This document shows, piece after piece, positions 47,336 through 58,992 of a stretch of 64,000 nucleotides of DNA. The position numbers were made by a program, and so were the translations under genes. How positions within the stretch are numbered: position 1 is the stretch's first letter; every line of letters begins with the position of its first letter. Below the pieces are notes generated by a model that had not been told where the DNA came from, did not search any database, and saw only the letters and a list, made by a program, of their open reading frames with translations. This DNA comes from Inia geoffrensis (lineage: Eukaryota > Chordata > Mammalia > Artiodactyla > Iniidae): NCBI GenBank assembly GCA_036417435.1, contig CM070900.1, positions 33,581,496-33,645,495 of the forward strand, read 5' to 3'.

Positions 47336-47615
47336 TTTTTTTTTTTTTTAAATTAATTCATTTATTTTGGCTGCGTTGGGTCTTTGTTGCTGTGCGCGGG
47401 CTTTCTCTAGTTGCGGCGAGCAGTGGCTACTCTTCGTTTTGGTGCATGGGCTCTAGGCGCGCAGGCTTCAGTAGTTGTGGCACGCAGGCTCAGTAGTTGT
47501 GGCTCACGGGCTTAGTTGCTTTGCGGCATGTGGGATCTTCCTGGACCAGGGCTTGAATTCATGTCCCCTGCATTGGCAGGCGGATTCTTAACCACTGCAC
47601 CACCAGGGAAGTCCC
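47336..47615 (-). mobile_element. CHR-family SINE, long form
   Basis: The antisense body contains 'cagtagttgtgg' repeats, as in the copy at 7774, and ends 'accagggaagtccc'. Probable diverged duplication: 'aacttgtccttt' before and 'agcttgtgcttc' after. Older type than the short copies. Confidence 0.9.
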
Positions 47616-47639
47616 AAAGCTTGTGCTTCTTACTATAGT

Positions 47640-48944
47640 GATGTTTTCCCATCGTGTTCCAATTTAGTTCTAAAGGAAGTAACTGAACAATGAATGTAAA
47701 GTTCCACTTTCTCATATTACCCATATAAAGTTATTAAGTTTTTCTTAGGCTCTAATTAAAGTTCTCCTGTCCCAACCTCAGTGAGTTTAGAAATAGCAAA
47801 TTCTCCTTTCCAGGCAAATTATTAATCCTGAAGTCATTGTTCAAACAGCAAGTTTTGGGTTGATTTCACATTTCCTGCTGAATTGAATTCCAACTTCTCT
47901 GATGGGCTTCCTTTTCTCACACACTTTTCCAAACCTTGAAATCCAATTATATCTTCTGGTCTCACTCCCAGAAAATTCTACTGGTACTCTATAATGCAGG
48001 GAGACTGGAGGGCTGGATCTACATTTAACATACTCTGGGATCCTTCCTCTAGATTTGTTCCTTTGTGTGAACTGGTATGACCACCACCATGCCTTTCTTC
48101 CTGCATCTTTGTTTATATGAAGCTTGCTCTCTCCCTTGGGTAGAACAGAGGCAAACTCTCCTTTTGCAACTTGTGTCTTCCTTATGGCTGTCTCCTGTGG
48201 ACCAGACTGTGAGGTCTCAATACACCCTCTCAAAGTGTGGGCCTTTCATGACAGGGACTGAGGTGCCATCTCTTCGAGGGCCCAAAGCAATGCCCACTTC
48301 ATAGCGTGAACAGAAGGGTACATGGCAGAGTTTTCTGTTTTCTTCCTCATTCTCCCCCCCACCCTTTGTTCTTTCTTTGAAACCATTTTCTACCCCAAAG
48401 GGTCAGGATCCTGAGTATCAGTTGAGGAGGAGGATTTAGATTTTTTTGGATTGGAACATCTACATAAAAACAAAATTTCTCTTGCTAATATTAAATATCC
48501 CTTTACTCTGCCCTAGTGAAGAACTTCCTCCAAGGAAAGGGTCAGGGGGAAGGAGAAAAATGAGTTCTTCAAATGTAATCTCTGTGGTTATTGTTATAAT
48601 GTGTGAGAGGGTATAGATATAATCCATTACCCAAGAGAAAATGGTACATACTAATTCTTGATTTTTCCATTAAATAATTTGTCAGTCCATCTTGACTAGG
48701 CACCATGGAGTTCACTTCTTTGTCTGATAGTCTCCCTTTTTTCAGTGTGTTAGTCCTTTTGTTTTCTTCCACCTCCATGAGGGTCTTAGTTCCATATTGG
48801 GGAGGTACTTCCAGGCCTTTCCCCCTGTGTGTTGCAGGAGTAGGTTCTTAATAGTCTCTAGGGTGAAACACAGAGACAAACGCATCGTTCTTTGGATAAT
48901 AAAGAATTTTTTACAAAATAATTTTGATGAAAGATCTAGAATGT
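47640..48944. other. Unique DNA, no gene seen
   Basis: Frames of up to 130 codons on both strands at 47841-48304 overlap and show no recognised domain. No clear repeat. Confidence 0.45.
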
Positions 48945-49065
48945 AAAGTCCATAAAAATACATGTGTTATGTGGGCAGGACCTTATTAGCTTATTATGGG
49001 ATTATCAGTACTTAGTAAGTGTTCAGGACTTACTTGTTAAATGTATGAATAAATAAATGTGTTAG
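48945..49065 (+). mobile_element. L2-like 3' end trace
   Basis: 'gggcaggaccttattagc', 'tcagtacttagtaagtgttc' and 'atgtatgaataaataaatg' resemble the L2 terminus. Confidence 0.45.
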
Positions 49066-50344
49066 AGTTCTAAGACATCTTTGCCCCTCTTCTCTGTTTA
49101 TAGTACTGAGTGAGAGATGAGAGTGGAGGAGGTTGCAAAACAAGGAAGTCTGGGACAGGGAGAGAAATTCCCATCCTGCTGCAAATAAAAATGAGAGGAA
49201 CTGAATTTTTAATGCTTCTTTAGTGTTGCCAAACCTACCTCTGTTAGGGACCTCTCTTATTTTTCCTTCAAACAGAGCATGCAGAATTTAACCTGGCACA
49301 GTGTCATTTTGAAAGGCTTTGCTTCTTGAGGACGAGGAACTCAAGCCTTGTCCCGTCTGTTTTGTTTATGATAAATTTAATAGCAAGATACAAGCAGTAC
49401 CACAGAGACTTAACCTACCGGCAGTTTGAACCTTCTGATCACCATCCTTGGTTAATTTTTTATTCAGAGAACTCTCAGTAAAATCCTCCTGTCTTGTGAT
49501 GAGGTCCATGAAACGTTTTTTCTTTGGGCTTCTTGAAATCATAGCTGAAAGCTCAGCCGATGTAAAACATTTCCATCACTTTTGGCGTTATCTGATTTGA
49601 ATTTTTCAATACCCCACCTGACTTTGCTTTAAATCCATAGCTCAGATGCTTTAGTGACGAAGTATATTGTATTGTGCATATGTCCCAGGACAGAAAGGGG
49701 AACTTTCAAATTGTTCTGAGAACATGTGGAGGGAAACAGAAGTTTGGCCTTCACCAGTAGAAGCTAAGATCAACCAATCCATGTAGCTTCCCATGTATAT
49801 ATTCAAAGAGCTTTTGCAAATTTTCCAAATACATTTACCCGTTTCTTTTTGTTGAAGCTATTACATAGTTGAGTTGCAGCTAAAATATTCCTTTCAAGAA
49901 ATAATTTCTGATCTCATTTTTTTTTCCTCTGTATCTTATTGTTTTCTGTGATGTATGGCTTGAACTTGAGAAAATTTCTGTCTATGTTTTATCTTCCCTA
50001 CTATGTTCCAAGCTACTGAAGTACAGGGAATACTTCTTTTACAGTTTTTAAATGTCTCCAGTACATAGCTATATATTGAGGGCCATTACATTTTTTTTTC
50101 TGGGCCTAATTTGGGTGACTCAGCACACCAGTGAATGCAGGGCTAGGAGGTGAAAAATTTCCCTTGAGGAGGAGAGTTATAGGTAAGCCTATACATTTAC
50201 CAGGGTTGGAGATCTGATCCTTTTGGTCCAGGTGCTCTGGACTCAAGAATGACCTTGCGTAAACTCAGGACTCCCCCTGTCCCAAAGCTAATGGGGAGTG
50301 TACAGTATTCCTTAGTCTGCTCTTTGTCTGAAAGCACAAAGTCT
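49066..50344. other. Unique DNA, no gene seen
   Basis: A possible L2 trace lies around 49880-50080. No exon recognised. Confidence 0.45.

Positions 50345-50345
<1 letters not shown>

Positions 50346-50382
<37 letters not shown>
50346..50382. repeat. (GT)n microsatellite
   Basis: About 16 GT units, then an interrupted 'atgtgt'. It produces a spurious Thr-His frame on the minus strand. Confidence 0.97.
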
Positions 50383-50383
<1 letters not shown>

Positions 50384-50564
50384 CTCTGAGTGTGTTGTGT
50401 TAAAGGACTTGAAACAGCTGTATCTAGGCACGAGTGGGACTCAGAGCTGGCTGTAACCACTAGCCATTAGCTGTCCTTCCCAAACAGGCTATTAATGGTT
50501 CTAGAACTCTGCTCTGTACCTGCATTTCAAACTAAAGGCACACTCTTGTGATAGGCCAGAAACA

Positions 50565-51050
50565 CTTCCATCATTTGGCCCTTATTTTTCACTTTACCTG
50601 TTCCTTGGAACAGTTTCCCTTCTGTATATAACACCCCAGAAATATTGGCTTGCTTTCTGTTCCCTGGCAAGTCGAGGTATTTCCCACTCTGAAACTTCAG
50701 ACGGGCCTGTGATTTTTTCTGGTACTGCTACTCATTTCCTGTTCCCCATCCTGTTCATGCTTTACCTGGCTCATTCCTCTGTCTTTTAGATCTCAGTTCA
50801 AATGCAATTTCTTAGAGAGGATGTCCTTGCCACCCACATTTAAATCATACAAATTTTATTCCACCTGTTATTCCTGTTTATAGTTTTTCCTTTATTTTAC
50901 ACTCTCACAATGTAAAACCATGCCAATTCATTTTAGATAAAATTCCTCACTAAGGTCAAGAACTGAGATTACCTGCTATATTGACAAAGTCCTGCATGAT
51001 ACTTGGTACGTTGTAAATGTTGCTAAATATTTTTTTAAGTGTGTGAACTA
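50565..51050 (+). mobile_element. L2 LINE fragment
   Basis: 'ttttagatctcagttcaaat', 'gagaggatgtccttgccacc', 'taaggtcaagaactgagatt' and 'acttggtacgttgtaaatg' follow sense L2 order to its 3' end. Confidence 0.75.
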
Positions 51051-51254
51051 CCAAGGAAGACTAAGGAAAGATTGGAGCCTAAACTATACAGGCCAGAGGA
51101 AGGGGTTGTTTGTTCCTGGTATAAAATTTAAATGATGCATCTAAAAGAAATTTATGCAGAGAGTTTTCTCTTGTCTGTAAACATCGATGTATGTTTTTTA
51201 CAGAGATCAGGTGGAGTAATTTAAAAATGATAAATGTATCCAGATTTTCTCCGT

Positions 51255-51475
51255 GCTGTTTATTCACTCTGGTATGCTATCCCTGCCACTGTCACTTCCT
51301 TTTTTACTCCCTTTTCACATTCCCCTTCTTTTAATTTGGTACATTCCATTTATCTTCTAGATCACAGTTTAAACTTGCATCTATTCAGGGAGACATTCCC
51401 TATCCCTAAATTAGGCTCAATCCTTTGCTATATACTCTCAAAGCACTCTAAAAAGCCCTTGACTGGTTCCTGAGA
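51255..51475 (+). mobile_element. L2-like fragment
   Basis: 'tcttctagatcacagtttaa' and 'cagggagacattccctatcc' match the same L2 segment as the copy 600 bp upstream. Confidence 0.6.
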
Positions 51476-51529
51476 GAGAATGTTTAAGCCCTTGGAATAT
51501 CCTCCCTGATAAGAGTATCTTTGTACACC

Positions 51530-51985
51530 TGAGGCCTTGGGCCACAGCAGATACTTTATGCTAACAATGAGATTCACAGGGTGGCCTTGAGCAGTATTGT
51601 GTCAGCTTGACCTCTAAAGGGGCAGGAGAGGTCACTGAGTAACCAGTGTCAGTGTTTCCTACCTATGTGATTGACCTCCAATAATAAACCCTGGACAGCA
51701 GGCTTAGGTGAGCTCCTTGGTTGGCAATATTTAATGCCTGTTGCCACACATCATTGCTAGAGAATTAAGTGCTGTTTGTATGACTCCACTCGGAGAGGAC
51801 AACCAGGAGCTTGTGCCTAATCTCTGCTGGATTCTGCTATATGAGCCTTTTTCCTTTGCAGATATCAATCTGTATCCTTTTGCTGTAATAAAACATACCA
51901 TGAACATAACAGCTTTACTGAATTCTGTGAGTACTTCTAGTGAATCATTGAAACTGAAGGTGGTATGGGAACCCCAAACATAGTC
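51530..51985 (+). mobile_element. Candidate old solo LTR, family not assigned
   Basis: 'gagcctttttcctttgcaga', 'atccttttgctgtaataaaa' (an AATAAA at about 51888) and 'agtgaatcattgaaactgaa', ending near 'ggaaccccaaaca', resemble the 3' half of an ancient mammalian retroviral-type LTR. No internal retroviral sequence is adjacent. Confidence 0.45.
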
Positions 51986-52014
51986 AATTACTTGTCTAAC
52001 ATGCCAGACATCTA

Positions 52015-52200
52015 TTAGGGGCAAGATTTACAGTGATGAATGAAGTAGACATGAGTCCTTTCTTCATGGGTATATCAGCTGATGTTGCAGAACCCAAATT
52101 ACAAACAAATAAGCAGACAAATAGATAAATACAAATAAAAAGTAAGTCCTATGAACAAATGAGCAGAATAAAATAATAGTGTGGTAGGAGAGTCTGTGCT
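52015..52200 (+). mobile_element. Trace of the ancient unassigned repeat
   Basis: 'ttacagtgatgaatgaagta' and an A-rich 'aataagcagacaaatagata' stretch resemble the early part of the family at 43970. Weak. Confidence 0.35.
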
Positions 52201-52443
52201 TTTTTGCCACATAAAAACTCTGTAAGAGGGACTGTGTGTGTGCATTTAAGTTACCATTTATCTTCAAAGTGTAACAGGTTCCTGGCAGAGAATAGACACT
52301 CAATAAATGCTTGTAATCTTAAATCGAATACTACTCCCTTTCCCACAGCTGTCCTTTTCCTTGCTGAAATTTTCCTGAGCAAAGTAAATTAAATTTAGGA
52401 TGGTAAAATGTACAGAGCATAGCTAGATTACATATTAAGCATG

Positions 52444-52481
<38 letters not shown>

Positions 52482-52493
52482 TTGTGTGTGTGT
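52444..52493. repeat. (TG)n imperfect microsatellite
   Basis: TG units with TA interruptions over 50 bases. Confidence 0.95.
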
Positions 52494-52843
52494 TTCCTCT
52501 TACAGAGAGAAGCCTAAGCTGACTTTTGAGAATGAAAATCTCTAGTTTGCTGATTTGGGTTTTGAAAATTTTGTTGTTACTTCTGACTAATCATAAGTAA
52601 ATAACTTTATATGGGAAAATCCATTTACTGATTTAAGAATAAATTCAATATGAAGATAGCTGCAAGTGTTTCATTGCATGAGTATTATGTAGTGTTAAAC
52701 ATGCAAAATACTTACTGTGCTTTGAAGACTACATATGGCAGCATCAGATTTTCCTTTGAATCCCAATATCTAACATGCACTGTATGTTGAGTAATTTCTA
52801 CATCTTAAACTCTGTGTTAAGAGATTAAGAGATGTTATGAAAT
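52494..52843. other. Unique DNA, no gene seen
   Basis: No recognised repeat or exon. Confidence 0.5.
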
Positions 52844-52850
52844 CATCATC

Positions 52851-53068
52851 TTTTTTTTTTTTTTTTTTTTTTTTTTGCGGTACGCGGGCGTCTCACTGTT
52901 GTGGCCTTTCCCGTTGTAGAGCACAGGCTCCGGACGCGCAGGCTCAGCGGCCATGGCTCACGGGCCTAGCCGCTCTGCGGCATGTGGGATCTTCCCGGAC
53001 TGGGGCACTAACCCGTGTCCCCCGCATCGGCAGGCGGACTCTCAACCACTGCGCCACCAGGGAAGTCC
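52851..53068 (-). mobile_element. CHR SINE, short form, long T run
   Basis: A T run of 26 bases (52851-52876) precedes an antisense body that ends 'accagggaagtccc'. Duplication 'catcatcttttt' at 52844 onward and 53069-53080. Its low divergence from the other short copies suggests a recent insertion. Confidence 0.96.
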
Positions 53069-53080
53069 CATCATCTTTTT

Positions 53081-53539
53081 AACAGGTTGAAACATAGCAC
53101 TTCTTTATTCCTCTAAGATGTTTTTTTTCAGCACTGGGCTCTGGATATTCCCATCTGTGTTTATTGTGCATATTTCAGAGCTGAGGCAGGTGTAAACACT
53201 GATCATGTTTGTTTATCGATCCTTTCTCAAGGAACTAGGCTATACTGCATTCCTTCAGATACCTTTTTGTGATAGTGGGCCCTGTTAGAAGTTACCAAAT
53301 AAATGGTGCCATGTGGAAATTTAAATACTGTAACAGTAGTGATAGAATGTATTGTTTGGCAGTTGAAATATTATGATGGAACATTCTCCCTGGTTGTGTT
53401 GCTTGACCAAAGATGAATTTCTCCGTCCTTTTAGAAGTGCTAACACTAAATGCAAGAATATGTGATGGAGGTGGCAGTGGTGGTCAAGTATGTCTGTGTG
53501 TGTGTGTCAAAGGACATTAGTGATGGATTAACCAGAGAT
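53081..53539. other. Unique DNA, no gene seen
   Basis: No recognised repeat or exon except a short (TG)n near 53493-53508. Confidence 0.5.
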
Positions 53540-53550
53540 ACGTGAGAGCT

Positions 53551-53754
53551 TTTTTTTTCTTTGCGGTATGCGGACCTCTCACTGTTGTGGCCTCTCCCAT
53601 TGCGGAGCACAGGCTCCAGATGTGCAGGCTTAGCGGCCGTGGCTCACGGCCTAGCCATTCTGCGTGGATCGTGGGATCTTCCCGGACCGGGGCACGAACC
53701 CGTGTCCCCTGCATCGGCAGGCGGACTCTCAGCCACTGCGCCACCAGGGAAGCA
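53551..53754 (-). mobile_element. CHR SINE, short form
   Basis: Antisense copy with perfect duplication 'acgtgagagcttttttt' (53540 onward and 53754 onward). It has a small insertion near the centre ('tgcgtggatcgtgggatc') relative to its relatives. Confidence 0.95.
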
Positions 53755-53937
53755 CGTGAGAGCTTTTTTATGAGGTGTTTGCCTATGCTTGTGGGTGGAT
53801 GTGCTAGGTATAATATCATTTTAAAGAAAATCACATGGTTGTTATTGATGTTTTTCTTAAAGTAGAAATGTTAATTATTTTCATTGTATATACTTCACAT
53901 TTGAAGGGGGACAAATGATTGCGATATGACATAATAG

Positions 53938-54080
53938 GAAGAATATGAGCTTTGGATTCAGATGACCAAAAGCTTTAAATCTAACCATAAAACTTAGTAA
54001 TTGCATGAACTTAGGAAAGCAACTTTGTTTCTATGGCCTCAGTTTCTTCATCTGTAAAACAAACACAGGGCAGTTTGACA
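53938..54080 (+). mobile_element. MIR fragment
   Basis: 'gagctttggattcagatgac', 'catgaacttaggaaagcaac' and 'cctcagtttcttcatctgta' are sense MIR landmarks. Confidence 0.75.
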
Positions 54081-54179
54081 GCCCAAAATGAGGGGTCTTA
54101 GCTTAATTTAAAGTTCTGATTTTATATTTGTAAAGTACTTAATATCTTTCACAACATTTTCACATGTTGGGTTTTTTTA

Positions 54180-54680
54180 TTCACATGCTGCTTTAATCAT
54201 CTCCTATTCACCTTGTTTATGACAGAGAGATTCCACCATTGGGCTATGGCAATGGCTGAACACATGACACCCAACACTGGACAGATGAGATTGACAGCAG
54301 TTAATTAGTCACATATATAGTAAGGACGATATTGTACCATGCAGGGCCACACAGGGGTTGTATTTAGGAACAGAATGAACAACCAGGGGCTGTGGACAGC
54401 AAGATTTGTAGCATCAAGAGGGTGAGGTGACCTCTTGTTCCAGCAGGAGGATGCGGTTGGCATGTTTGAGTAATTTCATGGGATGGCAGGAACTGAAATA
54501 TGCTACTTAAGGATAAGCAGGGGCTGTGCCTGGTTCCCTTGGTAAGGAAGGTTGTTTAGCTAGGGGACCTTACCCACAGGAGCAGAATGGGGAGGGAAAC
54601 TTGGAGTTAGGCCAGATGAAGCCCTCCTGGTTTCTCCCAGATGTCAAGGTAGCACATAACATTGGACTTTAATTTTAGGC
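54180..54680. other. Unclassified stretch, probable old repeat
   Basis: Higher GC than its surroundings, with 'caaccaggggctgtggacag', 'agcatcaagagggtgaggtg' and 'ggttgtttagctaggggacc'. It feels repetitive to me, but I cannot name a family. No gene seen. Confidence 0.3.
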
Positions 54681-55029
54681 CTTAAACCATACACGCTTTC
54701 TGTTGTAAGACTGTGAAATAGGTAATGTTGATGCAAAATTTCGAAAATTTTGATACTCATAGAGTTGGTTACATATTGTCATATTTTTAAAAAATGAGCT
54801 AAAAGATGAGAGTTAAGATTATCTGTGTGTGAAATATTGTGTGTGAGTCCATGTAAGTTTAGATATCTTTGTGCATTAAGTGCCTTGATATTTAAGAAGA
54901 AATTGTTCCTTGGTTCGTCCAGTAAAATAAGAAAAGCTTTATCTTCACAGTTGCATGGGGTTAAGAGTCTTGATAAAGTGAAGTCTTGGTAAAGTGAAGG
55001 TAGACGTTGACCAAGGAGATAACTTAACA

Positions 55030-55437
55030 ACTACTACAATCCTATGTCCTCTCACACCAAACTTTGCTTAAAAACCTTTCATTGTTTTCCTCTGTTCTCA
55101 GGATAAAGATGAAAACCTTAACAAGGTCTCCAGGACCTCATATGGTGAAGACTTTCTTCACTTTCTTCACTCCATTCACACTGATCTTCCTTTAGCTATG
55201 TCTGCTTTCCATGCTCACTCCAACCACAGAGCTTTGTCCGTATTTTCCCACATGCCTCTGCTTCCGCTGGTCCTAAATTCTCTTAGTTAACTTAATCTCA
55301 TCCTTTTGGTCTGCTTGAATGACATTTCCTCTGAGAATCTTTTCCTGGTATCTAGGTTAAACTATGTCTCCTATCATAAGCCCCTAAAGCACTCTATATT
55401 TTTCCTTCCTAAGACTTATCACAACATTACATTCATT
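55030..55437 (+). mobile_element. L2 LINE fragment
   Basis: 'tctcaggataaagatgaaaa', 'gtctccaggacctcatatgg', 'cacatgcctctgcttccgct' and 'tgacatttcctctgagaatc' are sense L2 blocks. The element is interrupted by the SINE at 55450. Confidence 0.75.
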
Positions 55438-55449
55438 TATTTGTGTGAT

Positions 55450-55664
55450 TTTTTTTTTTTTTTTTTTAGCGGTATGCGGGCCTCTCACTGTTGTGGCTTC
55501 TCCTGTTGCGGAGCACAGGCTGCGGACATGCAGGCTCAGCGGCCATGGCTCACGGGCCCAGCTGCTCCGCGGCGGCATGCGGGATCTTCCCGGACCGGGG
55601 CACAAACCCGTGTCCTCTGCATCAGCAGGCGGACTCTCAACCACTGCGCCACCAGGGAAGCCCC
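55450..55664 (-). mobile_element. CHR SINE, short form, in L2
   Basis: Antisense copy after a T run, ending 'accagggaagccc'. Duplication 'tatttgtgtgat' at 55438-55449 and 55665-55676. A 3-base 'gcg' expansion lies in 'cgcggcggcatg'. Confidence 0.95.
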
Positions 55665-55689
55665 TATTTGTGTGATATTTTAATTAGTG

Positions 55690-56333
55690 ATTTCTTTACA
55701 AGTAAACCTTTGAAGGAAGAGAAATGTAAAGTAAAATCGAAGTATCAGGGGCTAAGTTGAGCCATTGGGTAATGGCTTGTTTCTAGAGGATCACATTAGT
55801 CAGCCAATTCAGGAAAAGAAAACAATCCATCAACAATTTGTAGAAATGGTAAGGTGGCTTTGTGAAATGACTGTTCACGTCCAATAGATATTTAGAAGGC
55901 CATACCAGTAGCCTTCTGTCAAGTCAGCATGGTTAGGCATGGTGAGTATAATAGTTTTGAGATTATTATCAAATTAACTGACTTAGCAGTCTCAGGAGTG
56001 AATTCTGAACTTTCTGATTATGTTTCTGCAATGAGGAACAAGTTTCTGCAGGCATCCCAGCCTAGGGCATTAGAGAAGCTGGGGCAGGAAGTGGGAGGAT
56101 CCCAGTCCAGTTTGGAGGTGAAGGGCCATGAGTGTATCGGTGACTGGATTAAGAGATTAGGCAGAGAGGATTTGAAACAATGCCCAGCATGTCAAGTTCT
56201 GATCTTAACAGTAATTTTATAGAAAAGAACAGTTTTCCTTCCTCTGTGGCTTGGTGTCAGTTTACCATGAGCAGAGTATCTGCTGACCGTTGACACCAAA
56301 GTAGAAATACAAGTTTTGTATTACAAACTGATA
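55690..56333. other. Unique DNA, no gene seen
   Basis: A 97-codon plus-strand frame at 55929-56222 has no recognised domain or splice support. Confidence 0.45.
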
Positions 56334-56335
56334 TA

Positions 56336-56792
56336 CAGTAAGTCCCCTACATATGAATGAGTTCCATTCCAGGAGCGCATTCGTTAAGTCCAATTTATTC
56401 GTTAAGTCCAACAAAGTTAGGCTAGGTACCCAGCTAACACAATCGGCTACATAGTACTGTACTGTAATAAGTTTATAATACTTTTTACATAAATAATACA
56501 TTAAAAAAACAAACACAAAAATAAAACGTTTTAAATCTTACAGTACAGTACCTTGAAAAGTACAGTAGTACAGTACAGCAGCTGGCATACAGGGGCTGGC
56601 GTCAAGTGAACAGGCGAGGAGAGTTACTGACTGGAGGAGGGAGAGGAGGTGGGAGATGGTAGAGCTGGAGGATCGTCAGCAATAGGAGACAGAGGGCAAG
56701 CTGCCATTTCACTTACGCCTGACACTGATGGAACGCATGTTCGCATCTTTGAAAGTTTGTAACTTGACGGTTCGTATGTAGGGGACTTACTG
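56336..56792. mobile_element. Pogo/Tc1-mariner-like non-autonomous transposon, intact ends
   Basis: A 457-bp element with terminal inverted repeats that match over 22 bases with one mismatch: 'cagtaagtcccctacat' at 56336 and its complement 'atgtaggggacttactg' ending at 56792. A TA dinucleotide flanks each side (56334-56335 and 56793-56794), the target duplication of this superfamily. The interior has several 'acagtacag' palindromic blocks and no transposase frame, so it would have moved in trans. Known related mammalian elements belong to the Tigger/pogo group, and the exact family is inferred. Confidence 0.88.
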
Positions 56793-56794
56793 TA

Positions 56795-57779
56795 TTGCTT
56801 TGTTTCTAGAATTTATTCACTAAGCTTTTGAATACTATGAAAAAGACATTCTGGAGGGAGATAAAACTTAAATGGTTGAAAACATTTTCTTATGTATTTA
56901 AGCCAGGAAATACAGAGAATACCATAGTACAGAATTTATTATAGGTGGTGGGGAAAGCTTTAAAATAGAAAAAGCCAAACCAAAACACACATAAATGGAT
57001 AATTCCTGCTCTTTATACACCAGAATTCTTTTCATTGCAGGACCCAGAAACCCAGCAAAGACTAGTTTAAATAAGGAAGGGAAATATATTGTGTCATATA
57101 TCTGGGAAATCCAGGATGCAGGATTGATCTACTCGCATTTTAGTCCAACTGCTTAACTAATGTCATTAGTATTTTTCTTTTCCTTCCTCCATCTCTCAAT
57201 TTTGATAGCTTCTGTGCTGGTCACATGCTGTGCTTTTCAAACGGCCTTTCTTTATGTAGCCAGGGAAAATGATGGCCAGCAGCCCTAGCTTCACATTGGC
57301 CTTAATGCTTTTATTTCACATAACATTTATTTTATTTCTTAATAAAGCAAAATGTTTACTATTAAAGGTGGACAGATAAGTCCAGCTACAACTTAGTATC
57401 TACCAATAAAAATATAGATCATAAGAACTCTTCTTCCACGCTATCCTAGACTTACACCTACGTCTTTGAGCATAATGATTGACAGACTTGTGTCACATGA
57501 ACACTCTGACTTCACAGTTTCATGAAAATCACATGGAGTAAAGGAGGGATGTTGAGATAAAACAATATATATGCACTACAAGTGCTGAGCTTTAAGAATT
57601 TTAGGCTGTGTTAGGAGAGAAAATGTATGCCTAGTGAGTATGCTTTGTTCGATTAATGGAAAATTAAGTTCATCTATATGGGAATGAAGTTATATATTGA
57701 ACTAACCAAGGCTGCGAGGGTTACATTAGGGATGCCTTCTAGAATATCATAAGAATATTAAATATTAAACTATAAAAAG
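56795..57779. other. Mostly unique DNA, possible antisense old repeat at 57000-57300
   Basis: 57000-57300 ('ttgcaggacccagaaaccca' and 'cagccctagcttcacattgg') may be an antisense relative of the repeat at 4960. No gene seen. Confidence 0.4.
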
Positions 57780-58910
57780 AAGCTACTCTAATGCCTTTAT
57801 TTTACAACAAAGAACAACTGAGATTCAGAGAAAAGAAGTAACTTTTTCAAGGGTATATACAAAATATTGTTGGCATGCATGTTGAGGAGGGGTGGGAAAG
57901 CATAAAGGCAGGAACCAGTAAATAAATTTGTGGAAGTGAGTGAGATTAACTTTGCATTTCATGAGGCTCATAAAATGGAGAAGGACTAATTAATAAAATA
58001 CATACTTGATGCTTAAAATGTACAAAACTTCAGTATCAAATTTTTGAATTTTTAAAAAATTTAGTTCAAACAATGTTTTTCTCATTGTAGAAGCAGTGAT
58101 GACATCTGCAGAAAGTTATAAATGATATAAATATAAAAAATATAAGTATATCATAATTATCCCAGTTGTAATTAATGAATTATATAGTATATATTAAATA
58201 AAATATGTACAGAGACTGAGATATATGCACTCTATAAAAATATATTTTCCCACTGAATAGTTTTTTTCCAGTTATTTTACTGTTATGAACAGTGCTTCAA
58301 GCACACTTCTGTAAGTAAATCTCTGTGCAAGTTCTTAATTATTGCTTAAGAAAAATTTATGAAAGAATTTCTAAGACAAAGAGAGTCTAATTATTTAAGA
58401 ACCTTGTTTTTATTTTTAAGTAAAATTGGAAGTAAAGTATCTTTATAGCCTTTTTTTTTTTTTTTTTTTTTTGCAGAAAAGCAAAGAAAAAGAAAAGCCA
58501 GTTCATTTAATTCCTTACTCTTTTAAAAGCAAGACATATCTTTAGCAGCAGTGGTCCTGTAACATTTATGTCTTGTTCAAGGGTAATCAACTGAAATTGA
58601 TGTCTCTGAAATTAATATCCCATCGAGAGCACATTTCATAGCAGGTCTTAAGGATTTCAATGCAGCTAATGACCTTTTACATTTGTCAGAATTTATTTAT
58701 GATTTTGAAAAGTAAAAACATTTAGTTGTATGTTCAACCAGTGAAATAGGAAATCTAGTATTTAATAGACATAGAGTAACACACTGGCATCTTCTATAAA
58801 TGTGGATTTTTCAGATTGCTATGCAGTAATCAAAATACTGCTCATAGTTACTTCAGTTGATATTTTAAATAATTGTATTTAAGCAATTGCTGGATGTTGG
58901 AATGTTTTAA
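57780..58910. other. Mostly unique A+T-rich DNA
   Basis: Includes a weak antisense MIR trace near 57790-57850, a possible old L1 trace near 58080-58340, and a T22 run at 58451-58472 followed by 'gcag'. No gene seen. Confidence 0.45.
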
Positions 58911-58914
58911 AAAT

Positions 58915-58992
58915 TCAATGCCTGGCACATTGCTTTATAAATAATAGGTTTTTAATACTTATTTAAAAGAATGAGTGAATGAATGAATGTAG
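58915..58992 (+). mobile_element. L2 3' end trace
   Basis: 'aatgcctggcacattgcttt' and the terminal 'gagtgaatgaatgaatg' are characteristic of the L2 terminus. Confidence 0.6.

Noticed and set aside
47841..48304. 130-codon minus-strand and 75-codon plus-strand frames
   Set aside because: They overlap, have no recognised motif, and lie in unique sequence without splice or promoter context.
58451..58476. T22 tract followed by 'gcag', resembling a strong 3' splice site
   Set aside because: The downstream sequence is A-rich with no sustained coding frame and no matching donor. A mononucleotide repeat is the simpler explanation.
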